From CAZRGZ01 sp964599775 (GTDB lineage: Bacteria; Patescibacteriota; Saccharimonadia; Saccharimonadales; Saccharimonadaceae), in contig CAZRGZ010000011.1 in NCBI GenBank assembly GCA_964599775.1, positions 1-27,982 on the forward strand: 27,982 nucleotides of DNA. The letters run 5' to 3'. Shown piece by piece: positions 6,650 through 14,479 of this stretch. The notes below the pieces were generated by a model. The model worked only from the letters and a program-made list of their open reading frames with translations, did not search any database and had not been told where the DNA came from. The translations under genes and the position numbers were made by a program. Position 1 is the first letter of the stretch. Every line of letters begins with the position of its first letter.

Positions 6650-8287
6650 ATGGGACGAGTCCGTAACGTAGTAGTAAAGGCCAATAAGCGCTTAACCGTG
6701 CAGTTGGCCGCTGCTATTCTGGCGGGCTCGACTTTGCTTTCTAGCCTGCTTGGTTTGTTCCGTGACCGGTTGCTGAACGCCACCTACTTCGATACGTTTC
6801 CGGTAGGTATAGACGCCTACACCGTGGCGTTCACCATTCCCGATTTCATGTTTTTCATCCTGGTATCGGGGGCGCTGAGCGTCACTTTTATACCCGTATT
6901 TAACGAACGCATGGCTAATGGCAATAAAAAGTCAGCCTGGGAGTTAAGCACCAGTATGGTGAACCTTATGGCGAGTGTGACGCTCGTAGCGAGCGTACTG
7001 ATTCTAATATTCGCCGACCCGCTCGTACAGTACGTCGTTGGGCCAGGGTTAGACGAACAGGGTCATGGGCTGGCGGTGAGTATGATGCGTGTGATTGCTA
7101 TTAACCCCTTCTTGTTTGCTATTGCCTCGGTAATTGCAAGCGTGCAGCAGGCGATGGGACGCTTTACCTTTTATGCGCTCGCGCCGACTATTTACAATAT
7201 TGGGGTTATCATCGGTATTACCGTGTTTGTTAATGGAATTAACCTATTTGGCTGGGAGGTATTTGAGGGCGGCATTATGGGGGTAGCGCTTGGTGTGGTA
7301 CTAGGGAGTGTGATGCAGCTACTCGTTAGTACCATTGGTCTCCTTGGTTTGGGCTTTGACTACCGGTTCAAAATTTACCGCAAAAACCGTGGCTTTCGCC
7401 GGGTGCTGAGCCTATTGCCAGCTCGCTCGTTTGACCAAGGGATCGACTACTTTAATAGTATTGTGGAAATCAACTTGGCTTCGCGCATGGCAGCAGGCAC
7501 CATTCGTGCCTACCAGCAGGCGATTACGCTACATATGGTGCCTATTACGCTCATTGGTGTGGCTATTTCGACTGCCGCATTCCCAAAAATGACTGAGCGG
7601 TTAAGCCAAGGCCGACCTGATCTGTTCCGCAAAGAACTACAGACCATCTTGCGAGTAATAATCTGGCTGGCGCTGCCAGTGGCGGTGATTACTTACTTTT
7701 GTCGCGGATTCTTGGCGTACTTTCTGTTTACCGAAGGTGAAGCCGTGGTGGCCGGACTGCTGGGGATATTGTCGATTGCGATTTTGTTCCGCTCAATTTA
7801 CCACATCGCCGCCCGCAGTTTTTACGCGCATCAAGACACTAAAACGCCGCTATATATTTCCATTGTGGCGATTAGTTTGAATATTATGCTGGCGATTGTT
7901 TTCACAATGGTATTCGATATGGGGCCATATGGCTTGGCCTGGGCGCAATCCATTGTTGCGTTTATAGAGGTAGTGATTTTGTTTGTGGTAATGAGCAGCC
8001 GTATAAAAACTATTTTCGACACTTCGTTTACTAGTGCTTTGTTCCGTATGGCGTCGTGTGCTGGCTTTATGGGGATTGCTACATATATAAGCGTGCAGCT
8101 ATTCCAGCTCGATGCGGTAGACCAAAGCTTCTTTGCTGCCTTTCCGAAATTTGCCGCAATTGTGGCAATAAGTTTTATTGTATACGCGCTACTTTCTAAG
8201 GTTATGCGTCTGGCTGAGGTTGACCCAATACTTCGTAAAGTAATAGCGATACTATTTCGGCAGTATAAACTGAAAAATGGCTCATAA
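6650..8287 (+). CDS. murJ: Lipid II flippase MurJ (MviN family)
   Basis: Predicted to flip lipid II across the cytoplasmic membrane for peptidoglycan synthesis. The protein is almost wholly hydrophobic, with about 14 membrane helices over 545 aa. Family features include the N-terminal SSLLGLFRDRLLNATYF, then FMFFILVSGALSVTFIPVF (TM2, with the usual Gly-x-Leu-x-x-x-Phe-x-Pro), the AGTIRAYQQAITLHMVPITL stretch with an LPxxxxG-like context, and RSFYAHQDTKTPLYI. An in-frame TAA at 6641 fixes the start at ATG 6650. Possible translational control is described separately. A hairpin follows the stop codon. Confidence 0.93.
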   Translation: MGRVRNVVVKANKRLTVQLAAAILAGSTLLSSLLGLFRDRLLNATYFDTFPVGIDAYTVAFTIPDFMFFILVSGALSVTFIPVFNERMANGNKKSAWELSTSMVNLMASVTLVASVLILIFADPLVQYVVGPGLDEQGHGLAVSMMRVIAINPFLFAIASVIASVQQAMGRFTFYALAPTIYNIGVIIGITVFVNGINLFGWEVFEGGIMGVALGVVLGSVMQLLVSTIGLLGLGFDYRFKIYRKNRGFRRVLSLLPARSFDQGIDYFNSIVEINLASRMAAGTIRAYQQAITLHMVPITLIGVAISTAAFPKMTERLSQGRPDLFRKELQTILRVIIWLALPVAVITYFCRGFLAYFLFTEGEAVVAGLLGILSIAILFRSIYHIAARSFYAHQDTKTPLYISIVAISLNIMLAIVFTMVFDMGPYGLAWAQSIVAFIEVVILFVVMSSRIKTIFDTSFTSALFRMASCAGFMGIATYISVQLFQLDAVDQSFFAAFPKFAAIVAISFIVYALLSKVMRLAEVDPILRKVIAILFRQYKLKNGS

Positions 8288-8302
8288 AGCTTGAGCTTTA
8301 TG
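8283..8302 (+). terminator. Hairpin at the murJ stop codon, no T tract
   Basis: CATAAAGC (8283-8290), loop TTGA, GCTTTATG (8295-8302): an 8-bp perfect stem that includes the murJ stop codon. No U run follows, so this is at best a weak terminator or an mRNA 3'-end/processing structure. Its loop supplies the -35 box of the next gene. Confidence 0.35.
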
Positions 8303-8319
8303 GCATTCTGTAGTTTACT
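8291..8319 (+). promoter_or_regulatory. Promoter for the coiled-coil gene
   Basis: TTGAGC (8291-8296), a 17-nt spacer and TTTACT (8314-8319). The ATG at 8329 is 10 nt after the -10 box, so the transcript would have almost no leader. Confidence 0.45.
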
Positions 8320-8328
8320 AGTAGATAT

Positions 8329-9375
8329 ATGAGTGACCATGGGCGAATTAGTGATCTTTTGAAAAAGGCCGAGACTGATATTGAGACATTTCGCGCGGAA
8401 GCAACTGCCGCGCTGCAGGATTTTACACCGGAGGATCGCGAGTATGTCAGTGGCACGCAATGTGAAAGCGCTGATATAGATAAAGTGCTAAACGAATGGC
8501 GAGTACGGTTGCGTCCAGAGCGGCAGCGCCTATTGCAAAAACGTAGCGACGGCAATTTCCGGGCTACCCTGCGCCGCAATATTGGTTTTAGCGATGAGCA
8601 AGCGCGTGAGGAAATAGAATTCATGATAGATGAGCGGCTGGAGTTGCTGCTCGACGAAACAGTAGACAAACTTTACCCGCTGGAAGAAGGCGATCCACCA
8701 CATTCGTTGGCGTCGCAGCGTGCCTACGCACTGCACTTTTTGTCACAGAGCGACGAATACATTGCCGATTTTCGTGACCGCTACAATGATTACCGGCACT
8801 ATACAAATGTCGCCCATGCGCACAGTATTACAGTATGCGACCCCCATGCTGGCTGGTTAGAGCGCCAGCGCTGTGCCTTACAGATTCGTCGCGAACGCCA
8901 GCAGACACGTGAGGAAGAAGAGGCTCGATTGTTAACCGTTGAAAGTGAAATGCAAGAAATTGCCAGCGTGCAAAATGGGTTGCTAGGTGAAATTGTGCAA
9001 AAAGGCTGGGACACCACAAAACTAGCACGACTCCGCGAAAAGTACAGCACGCGACTCGAGAAATTATCCAAGCAAGCTACTCCCTTAAAAAAGCTGAAGA
9101 TTTTCGATGAAACCGTGCAAACTTTCCGCGATAACGAAGTAGAAAAAGCAGTCGGTGGTCTTCGCCAGCCGAGTCTAGAAAGCGTCCGCCAAAAAAGTGA
9201 AGAAATCGACACCCTGCTGTTAAAGTTCTTCGACCTTAACGAAAAGGCAAAAGACAATTTATTAGCTGATCTGAAACACTACAAAAAGCTCCAACAAGAA
9301 AAAGAAATGGTTGAACTAATTCGCCAAAACCGTACTGCTTTTCAGAAACGGCAAGAAGCGTTAAAAAGCCCATGA
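8329..9375 (+). CDS. Hypothetical cytoplasmic coiled-coil protein, 348 aa
   Basis: A highly charged protein with no signal peptide or membrane segment. Heptad-like charged helices fill most of it, most clearly about residues 185-290 (RRERQQTREEEEARLL, then KLARLREKYSTRLEKLSKQ) and the last 40 residues (LKHYKKLQQEKEMVELIRQ). The N-terminal third has an EDREYVSGTQCES stretch, and the middle has aromatic YNDYRHYTNVAHAH. It lies between murJ and lepA with its own likely promoter. No enzymatic motif is visible and I do not recognise the family. A structural or scaffolding role is possible but unsupported. Confidence 0.75.
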   Translation: MSDHGRISDLLKKAETDIETFRAEATAALQDFTPEDREYVSGTQCESADIDKVLNEWRVRLRPERQRLLQKRSDGNFRATLRRNIGFSDEQAREEIEFMIDERLELLLDETVDKLYPLEEGDPPHSLASQRAYALHFLSQSDEYIADFRDRYNDYRHYTNVAHAHSITVCDPHAGWLERQRCALQIRRERQQTREEEEARLLTVESEMQEIASVQNGLLGEIVQKGWDTTKLARLREKYSTRLEKLSKQATPLKKLKIFDETVQTFRDNEVEKAVGGLRQPSLESVRQKSEEIDTLLLKFFDLNEKAKDNLLADLKHYKKLQQEKEMVELIRQNRTAFQKRQEALKSP

Positions 9376-9413
9376 GTGGTAAAAAGCGGCAAAACCCTGT
9401 ACAATAACATTCA

Positions 9414-11210
9414 ATGAATAAAAGTCAAACTGCCAGCGAGCAAATTCGCAATTTCTGTATTATTGCCCACATCGACCACGGTAAATCTACCTTGGCTGAC
9501 CGTTTAATGGAAGTAACGGCCACGGTAGAAAAGCGCGACATGCAAGAGCAACTGCTCGATAGTATGGATTTAGAACGTGAAAAGGGCATTACGATTAAAT
9601 TGCAGCCCGTACGCATGAACTATAACGGCGTGCAGCTCAACCTAATTGATACGCCCGGCCATGTAGATTTTAGCTACGAGGTCAGCCGTAGTTTGCAGGC
9701 TTGTGAAGGCGCGCTACTCGTAGTAGACGCCACTCAAGGGATTCAAGCGCAAACGCTCGCCAATGTGTATTTGGCTATGGAGCAAGACCTGACGATCATC
9801 CCAGTGCTAAATAAAATCGACCTCCCGGCGGCAGATGTTGGTAAAGTATCGAACGAAATTATAGATTTATTAGGCTGCAAAAAAGAAGATATTCTCGCGG
9901 TGAGCGCCAAAACAGGTGAAGGTGTGCCAGCCGTGCTCGACGCGCTGGTGGAAAGAGTGTCAGCGCCAGTACAGGCACCTGATAACCCAACGCGGGCGCT
10001 TATTTTCGATTCGGTATACGATGATTATCGTGGTGTGATTTTGTACGTGCGAATTGTGGATGGCAAAATTCCCAAAAATGCCGAAATTCGCATGTTAGCC
10101 GCCGATTCACAGGGGCTTGCACTCGAAGTCGGTGCGTTAAAACCGAAGATGACACCGCTCGCCACGCTCAGTTCGGGCGAAATCGGTTACATTGTGACTA
10201 ACCTAAAATCGGTCAGCGAAGCGCGCGTGGGCGATACCGTCACACTAAAGCAAAAACCAGCTGACACGCCCCTACCTGGCTACCAAGAAGTAAAACCGTT
10301 TGTCTACGCGGGCGTCTTCCCAAGTGCGGCCGATGATTACCCGGTACTGAAAGATGCCCTTGAAAAGCTGAGCCTCAACGATGCCGCCTTGCAGTACACC
10401 CCAGAGAACTCCCAGGTGCTAGGTCATGGATTTCGGGTTGGCTTTTTAGGGCTGCTTCATATGGAGATTGTAAAAGAACGCCTCGAGCGCGCACATAATA
10501 TTGAGCTTATTATCACCAACCCATCGACTGATTATGAAATCACTATGAATGACGGCACCGAACTGACGATCCAATCTGCGGCCGAACTGCCCGACCCCAT
10601 GAAAATCGCTGAAATTCGCGAACCCTGGATTAAAGGTGAAATCGTCACGCCGCAGGAATATATTGGGGCCGTACTGCAGCTGATTGTTGGTGGTCGTGGC
10701 CATCAAAAAAACATCAGCTATAGCGAAGCGGGTATGGCACTGATTCACTTTGAAGCGCCACTGGCCAACATGCTGACCGATTTTTACGATAAACTAAAAA
10801 GTATTACCAGCGGCTATGGTAGCTTCAATTACGAGCTGGATAACTATCGTGCAGACCAACTGGTGCGGCTGGACTTTCTGATCGCTGGGGAGCGTGCCGA
10901 TGCCTTGAGCATAATGATACATAAAAGCGAAGCCGACCGTGTCGGTCGCAACATGACCGAGCGCCTGAAAGAGGTCATCCCCAAGCAGCTCTTTGTGGTC
11001 AGTATTCAAGCAGCTATTGGTAGCCGTATTATCGCTCGCGAGAACATTCCAGCGCTGAAGAAAAACGTTACCGGCCACCTATATGGCGGCGATGTCAGCC
11101 GTAAAAAGAAGCTTTGGGCCAAGCAAAAAGAAGGTAAAAAGCGCCTCAAGAAGTTTGGTAAGGTGGAAATTCCAGCCGAAGCTTTTGTGGTATTGCTAAA
11201 GAAAGAGTAG
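9414..11210 (+). CDS. lepA: Elongation factor 4 (LepA), ribosomal back-translocase GTPase
   Basis: A translational GTPase that acts on stalled ribosomes and in initiation/assembly. G1 is AHIDHGKS (18-25), the switch I segment is EREKGITIK, G3 is DTPGHVDF (79-86) and G4 is NKID (133-136). The LepA-specific C-terminal domain is intact, with NVTGHLYGGDVSRKKKL and KQKEGKKRLKKFGKVEIP. At 598 aa it is full length. TACAAT at 9400-9405 lies 8 nt before the ATG with no SD, so leaderless translation is likely. It converges on the next gene with a 5-nt gap and no obvious terminator between them. Confidence 0.97.
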   Translation: MNKSQTASEQIRNFCIIAHIDHGKSTLADRLMEVTATVEKRDMQEQLLDSMDLEREKGITIKLQPVRMNYNGVQLNLIDTPGHVDFSYEVSRSLQACEGALLVVDATQGIQAQTLANVYLAMEQDLTIIPVLNKIDLPAADVGKVSNEIIDLLGCKKEDILAVSAKTGEGVPAVLDALVERVSAPVQAPDNPTRALIFDSVYDDYRGVILYVRIVDGKIPKNAEIRMLAADSQGLALEVGALKPKMTPLATLSSGEIGYIVTNLKSVSEARVGDTVTLKQKPADTPLPGYQEVKPFVYAGVFPSAADDYPVLKDALEKLSLNDAALQYTPENSQVLGHGFRVGFLGLLHMEIVKERLERAHNIELIITNPSTDYEITMNDGTELTIQSAAELPDPMKIAEIREPWIKGEIVTPQEYIGAVLQLIVGGRGHQKNISYSEAGMALIHFEAPLANMLTDFYDKLKSITSGYGSFNYELDNYRADQLVRLDFLIAGERADALSIMIHKSEADRVGRNMTERLKEVIPKQLFVVSIQAAIGSRIIARENIPALKKNVTGHLYGGDVSRKKKLWAKQKEGKKRLKKFGKVEIPAEAFVVLLKKE

Positions 11211-11215
11211 CTCGC

Positions 11216-11497
11216 TTACCGCCGTGAAACAGGTTCTTTAGTGGCTTTAAGCTGATTGCGTTTACGGAAAGCGCGAATAAAATAAATAGCTGAACCAGCG
11301 ATAAGGAGTAGGCCCAACACCAACGGCAGAATAACATTCATACCCGTACCAGCGATATCACCAGTCACGCCGCCCGGTGTACTGGTTGAACCATCCCCAG
11401 CTGATGTTTGGCAAGCGCCTTCACTATAACTCCCGGCACCGTATGCTCCACAGTTATATTCCGATGACGCGAATTGCGTGAGATAAAGATATTTCAT
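11216..11497 (-). CDS. Small single-pass surface protein with CGAYGAGSY-like segment, 93 aa
   Basis: The first 50 residues are small, polar and Gly/Ser/Thr-rich (EYNCGAYGAGSYSEGACQ, with two Cys). They are followed by a single hydrophobic helix (about 54-76, VILPLVLGLLLIAGSAIYFI) and a basic tail (RAFRKRNQ... RR). The arrangement fits an N-outside anchor, with the tail in the cytoplasm by the positive-inside rule. The Cys-Gly-x-Tyr-Gly-x-Gly-x-Tyr pattern recalls short surface proteins I associate with Saccharibacteria. That is memory, not a search result. No SD precedes the ATG. It diverges from tatA. Confidence 0.65.
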   Translation of the reverse strand: MKYLYLTQFASSEYNCGAYGAGSYSEGACQTSAGDGSTSTPGGVTGDIAGTGMNVILPLVLGLLLIAGSAIYFIRAFRKRNQLKATKEPVSRR

Positions 11498-11502
11498 ATT
11501 TA

Positions 11503-11531
11503 TTTACATTGATTACTATAAGCAGTATAAT
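11503..11531 (+). promoter_or_regulatory. tat operon promoter
   Basis: TTTACA (11503-11508), a 17-nt spacer and TATAAT (11526-11531): the best sigma70-type promoter in the window by consensus. The predicted start is near 11538, giving a 28-nt leader with GAGGGG before tatA. Confidence 0.75.
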
Positions 11532-11565
11532 ATGCTATATAAGGAAAGTAAAGTGAGGGGATCTT

Positions 11566-11760
11566 ATGCCACAAATCGGCGCAACAGAGCTAATTATTAT
11601 TTTGCTCATTATAGTACTTTTGTTCGGAAGCAAAAAATTGCCAGACTTAGCAAAGAGCATTGGTTCATCTATGCGTGAGCTTCGCAATGGCATGAACAGT
11701 GAGGCCGACAATGAAAAGAAAGCCAGCAAGTCGACCAGCTCCGTCGACAAATCGGCCTAA
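11566..11760 (+). CDS. tatA: Sec-independent translocase protein TatA
   Basis: The 64-aa pore/membrane-weakening subunit of the twin-arginine translocase. It has a short N-terminus, one membrane helix (TELIIILLIIVLLFGSKKLP, residues 7-26) and the characteristic FGSKKLPDLAKSIGSSMREL amphipathic helix hinge. A hydrophilic Lys/Ser tail follows. GAGGGG precedes the ATG. The last 50 nt overlap tatC in another frame, so translation is probably coupled. No tatB is visible, consistent with a minimal TatA-TatC system. Confidence 0.93.
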   Translation: MPQIGATELIIILLIIVLLFGSKKLPDLAKSIGSSMRELRNGMNSEADNEKKASKSTSSVDKSA

Positions 11761-12742
11761 GCCGCAGCCGGCTCGTTCATCGTCTGAGCTTCTAACATTC
11801 CGCGAACATTTGCAAGAGCTGAGAAACCGGCTGTTTTGGGTGGCGATTATCTTTTTGCTTGCAAGTGCAGCAGCGTATCCTTTTTTTGATACCATCTTAG
11901 CTGTGCTTGTGAAACCTTTGGGCGATTTACCGCTGCATTACCTGACGCCAGTTGGTGGGTTTGGTTTTATTTTAAAAGTCTGTATGTACGCCGGGGCACT
12001 AGCGGCTGTGCCGATGGTGGTGTATCAGTTATTCCGCTATATTCAGCCGGTGATGCGAACGATTCGCGGCCAAATAGTGGCGATCTACATGGTGGCTTCG
12101 ACTCTTCTGGCGATCACTGGCGCTACGTTGGCTTACCTGTTTAGTTTACCGGCAGCGCTGCACTTTTTAACTGGATTTGAGCTTCCGCAAATTACTGCCA
12201 TGCTGACGGCTGATTCGTACTTTTCTTTCGTAATGACTTATTTACTCGCCGCAGCGATTTTATTCCAATTACCGCTTATTTTGCTGATTATTAATAATAT
12301 TACACCACTCAATCCTGGTTCGCTCATGAAACTGCAGCGCTATGTAATTGTCGTGGCATTCATTCTAGCGGCCGTCATTTCACCAACACCAGACGCACTT
12401 AACCAACTTTTGCTAGCCGGGCCGATTATTGCTATGTATCAGGTGGGGATTGTTCTGGTTATTGCGCACAATTATATACGTAAAAAGCGGTCGCCTCACC
12501 AGCCTGCAGCACCTCTGACTTTTAAGAAAGCATCATCGCCTTCGTCGCAGCCACAAAGCTCTGCCGCAGCCTTGCGCAAAAGGGTGGAAGCGCGCCGGCC
12601 ACTCACTCCTAAAAAGCCAATGCCTGCAAAACCGTCGCCAGCTCCGCCGCAGCCATCTGTGTTTGCTACACAGCCACAAGTACCACTATCGCAACCCCGT
12701 AGACGCAGGCGTTCCATAGATGGTTTTGCCATTGATGCTTGA
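11711..12742 (+). CDS. tatC: Sec-independent translocase protein TatC with long basic/Pro-rich tail
   Basis: Receptor subunit of the Tat translocase that binds twin-arginine signals. The core has LTFREHLQELRNRLFW before TM1, six membrane helices, and SPTPDALNQLLLAGPIIAMY before the last helix. In the fourth helix the sequence reads FQLP, where E. coli has FEVP with Glu170. After the core an extra C-terminal tail of about 85 residues is rich in Pro, Ala, Ser, Arg and Lys and ends near PRRRRRSIDGF. TatC proteins usually stop soon after TM6. The ATG at 11711 is preferred to the GTG at 11699. Both overlap the tatA end. Confidence 0.93.
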   Translation: MKRKPASRPAPSTNRPKPQPARSSSELLTFREHLQELRNRLFWVAIIFLLASAAAYPFFDTILAVLVKPLGDLPLHYLTPVGGFGFILKVCMYAGALAAVPMVVYQLFRYIQPVMRTIRGQIVAIYMVASTLLAITGATLAYLFSLPAALHFLTGFELPQITAMLTADSYFSFVMTYLLAAAILFQLPLILLIINNITPLNPGSLMKLQRYVIVVAFILAAVISPTPDALNQLLLAGPIIAMYQVGIVLVIAHNYIRKKRSPHQPAAPLTFKKASSPSSQPQSSAAALRKRVEARRPLTPKKPMPAKPSPAPPQPSVFATQPQVPLSQPRRRRRSIDGFAIDA

Positions 12743-12768
12743 CGATACGAGCACTGGGTGGGTACAAT
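12739..12768 (+). promoter_or_regulatory. Promoter for the 76-aa Tat-signal-like protein
   Basis: TTGACG (12739-12744, containing the tatC stop codon), an 18-nt spacer and TACAAT (12763-12768). A 30-nt leader with AAAGGGG follows. Confidence 0.6.
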
Positions 12769-12805
12769 AAAGAAAACAAAGGGTGAATTTGAAAAAAGGG
12801 GAAAT

Positions 12806-13036
12806 ATGAAAACAAAAATAGATGAGATCTTGCAGCAAAAGATGGACCGCAAGCAGTTCTTTAAGCATGTTGGTGCAGGTGTGGCCGCGTTTGTTGGCTT
12901 TGGTATGGTGGTACGCGCCCTAGAAGCGCAACAGCCGGCACAACGGCAACCAACACGTGGCTATGGCGCCTCAGCGTACGGTGGAACTAGAAAAGCCCAA
13001 GCTTCTCCTTCGGGCCAAAAGTTAGTGATGCGTTAA
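12806..13036 (+). CDS. 76-aa protein with Tat-like (RK variant) N-terminal signal
   Basis: Residues 13-19 read DRKQFFK, a conservative RK variant of the twin-arginine motif (S/T-R-R-x-F-L-K). A weakly hydrophobic helix follows (VGAGVAAFVGFGMVV), which is typical of Tat rather than Sec signals, and then a Gln/Pro/Gly-rich tail (PAQRQPTRGYGASAYGG). It sits directly downstream of tatA-tatC. The start at 12806 is supported by AAAGGGG 5 nt upstream. The reading from 12758 has no SD. It may be a Tat substrate or a signal-anchored partner. No catalytic motif is visible and the mature part is only about 40 residues. Confidence 0.65.
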   Translation: MKTKIDEILQQKMDRKQFFKHVGAGVAAFVGFGMVVRALEAQQPAQRQPTRGYGASAYGGTRKAQASPSGQKLVMR

Positions 13037-13083
13037 TATTATTTAGTAACTTCATTTGATCCGATTATTTTGGGAAACCTCTA

Positions 13084-13111
13084 TTGCACTTTTACCATCC
13101 TCTGCTACAGT
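13084..13111 (+). promoter_or_regulatory. Promoter giving a leaderless guanylate-kinase-family mRNA
   Basis: TTGCAC (13084-13089), a 16-nt spacer and TACAGT (13106-13111). The ATG at 13118 begins 6 nt after the -10 box, at the expected transcription start. Confidence 0.55.
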
Positions 13112-13117
13112 TGATAT

Positions 13118-13840
13118 ATGGAAGAGGAAATAGATCAACTTATCGCAACCTATCAGCCAAGCAAAGAGGCGGTAGAGATTTTGGCAGAGGTGCCGATTCT
13201 GCTACTCGTTGGGATTTCAGGCGCTGGTAAAGATACTATCAAAAAACGACTTTTAGTCACGGGCGAGTACCATAAAATTGTCACTCATACTACCAGGGCG
13301 CCACGCGAAAACAATGGTGTTATGGAACAAAATGGGGTAGAGTACCATTTTATTGATAAACCAACAGCCCTAAAAATGCTAGAAAATAAGCAGTATATTG
13401 AAGCGAATCGGTACGGAAATAATATTTATGGTACCAGTGTGGCTGAGTTTGCGCAGGCACGGGACGAGCACCACATTGCGGTTGCTGATATTGACGTTAA
13501 CGGCGTTTCTCATTTTAAACGGCTTGCCCCTAAAAGTACACGGCCAGTATTTCTCACTCCACCAAGTTATGCTGTATGGCGTGAAAGGTGGATGAGCCGT
13601 TATAACGGCACGAAATATAGCCCGGAAGACTATACCGCGCGCTTAAAAACTGCTATGGATGAAATTACCCACGTGCTTTCAAAGGATTACTATTCCATTG
13701 TTATTAACGATGATCTAAACACTGCGGTGGCAGAAGTCGATACCATCGCTCGAAGTGGTGAACAGTCAGAGATGGCGCGCCAGCATGGTACTGACCTGCT
13801 GAAGCAGTTATTGGTGGATATGCAGGCAGATCTGAAGTAA
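13118..13840 (+). CDS. Guanylate kinase family protein, 240 aa
   Basis: Predicted nucleoside monophosphate kinase, probably GMP to GDP. The P-loop is GISGAGKDT (32-40), and the GMP-binding signature HTTRAPRENNGVMEQNGVEY plus HFID follows. The segment IAVADIDVNGVSHFKRL matches the guanylate kinase D-I-D-x-x-G block. It differs from usual Gmk by a 25-residue N-terminal extension, an Asp after the P-loop Lys, an insertion in the GMP signature, and about 30 extra C-terminal residues. It may be the main Gmk or a divergent paralogue, which cannot be decided from this window. It converges on the cupredoxin gene with an 18-nt gap. Confidence 0.75.
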   Translation: MEEEIDQLIATYQPSKEAVEILAEVPILLLVGISGAGKDTIKKRLLVTGEYHKIVTHTTRAPRENNGVMEQNGVEYHFIDKPTALKMLENKQYIEANRYGNNIYGTSVAEFAQARDEHHIAVADIDVNGVSHFKRLAPKSTRPVFLTPPSYAVWRERWMSRYNGTKYSPEDYTARLKTAMDEITHVLSKDYYSIVINDDLNTAVAEVDTIARSGEQSEMARQHGTDLLKQLLVDMQADLK

Positions 13841-13858
13841 AGCCGATTCTGGGGACGA

Positions 13859-14302
13859 CTATTCAATCACCGTGACCGTACCCTGCATATCTGGGTGCGG
13901 CTGGCAGCGATAGGCAAATGTGCCTAGCTCATTGAAAGTAAAGCTATACGATTCACCTTGTGAAAGCAGTGGCGCATCTGTAGGCAGGCCACCGGTATTG
14001 TTTTCGTCAGCTGCAATCACATTGTGACCCACATCGTCTTGATTTGTCCAAGTAATAGTGGTGCCCTGCTCGACAGTAATATCACTTGGCGAAAAAGCAA
14101 AATCACGAATCTCCACGCTACTGCTACTCACCGGAGTATCGGGTGAAGCATTACCATTGGTTGGTGTCGGCTCAGTTTGATTTGACCCGTTGGTGCTTTC
14201 CGTGGCTGGTGTAATAGATTGTTGGTAAAGTGCAATGCCCACAACGACAATAACCAGCACGACAATGGCGACAATAATGATAGTAATAATGTTTCGATTC
14301 AT
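13859..14302 (-). CDS. Membrane-anchored cupredoxin (plastocyanin-like) protein
   Basis: A 147-aa protein with an N-terminal membrane anchor (residues 5-26), a Ser/Thr/Pro/Asn linker (about 32-60) and a cupredoxin domain. Type-1 copper ligands are visible: His93 in VGHNV, then Cys133, His136 and Met139 in CQPHPDM. The domain is preceded by the usual ITVEQGTTITWTNQD strand. It is presumably extracytoplasmic and may carry electrons or buffer copper. AAGGAG at 14308-14313 supports the start. It is divergent from the tyrA leader with a 53-nt gap. Confidence 0.88.
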   Translation of the reverse strand: MNRNIITIIIVAIVVLVIVVVGIALYQQSITPATESTNGSNQTEPTPTNGNASPDTPVSSSSVEIRDFAFSPSDITVEQGTTITWTNQDDVGHNVIAADENNTGGLPTDAPLLSQGESYSFTFNELGTFAYRCQPHPDMQGTVTVIE

Positions 14303-14340
14303 AACAGCTCCTTATTATATTCTTTATTGTACTCCTCCCG

Positions 14341-14349
14341 TGCTATAAT
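14341..14349 (+). promoter_or_regulatory. Extended -10 promoter of the tyrA leader
   Basis: TGCTATAAT is a perfect extended -10 element. No good -35 is visible at 17 nt, as expected for this class. The leader-peptide ATG lies 6 nt after the -10 box, so transcription should begin at that ATG. Confidence 0.65.
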
Positions 14350-14355
14350 AAAAAT

Positions 14356-14415
14356 ATGACCACACAAACGACAAAAGCCTATCGTTATACTCCACGAGGT
14401 ATGGCGGGTTTTTGA
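14356..14415 (+). CDS. Candidate 19-aa attenuation leader peptide upstream of tyrA
   Basis: ATG to TGA encodes MTTQTTKAYRYTPRGMAGF. It starts exactly at the predicted transcription start (leaderless). Tyr codons are at positions 9 and 11 (14380-14382 and 14386-14388), with Phe as the last residue. The final codons (14404-14409, GCGGGT) are the 5' arm of an antiterminator, and a terminator follows. A ribosome held at the Tyr codons would leave that arm free, whereas a ribosome at the stop codon would cover it. This geometry fits tyrosine-sensing control of a tyrosine-biosynthesis gene. The family relation is not known and the call rests on layout. Confidence 0.6.
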   Translation: MTTQTTKAYRYTPRGMAGF

Positions 14416-14445
14416 TGTTTTAAAACAAGTAACTGGAATACCCGC
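14404..14445 (+). promoter_or_regulatory. Antiterminator helix of the tyrA attenuator
   Basis: GCGGGT (14404-14409) is perfectly complementary to ACCCGC (14440-14445), and a flanking G-U pair extends it. The second segment is also the 5' arm of the terminator, so the two folds exclude each other. The loop contains the small palindrome GTTTTAAAAC. Confidence 0.55.
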
Positions 14446-14464
14446 TAAAAAGGCGGGATTTTTT
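14441..14464 (+). terminator. Intrinsic terminator (attenuator) before tyrA
   Basis: CCCGC (14441-14445), a 7-nt A-rich loop and GCGGG (14453-14457), then A and six T (14459-14464). A classic rho-independent terminator lying between the leader peptide and the tyrA ribosome binding site. Confidence 0.8.
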
Positions 14465-14479
14465 ATGTAAAGGAGAGTT

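Noticed and set aside
7831..8460. 209-aa minus-strand ORF over the murJ end
   Set aside because: Antisense to murJ helices; it crosses the intergenic hairpin and shows no motif.
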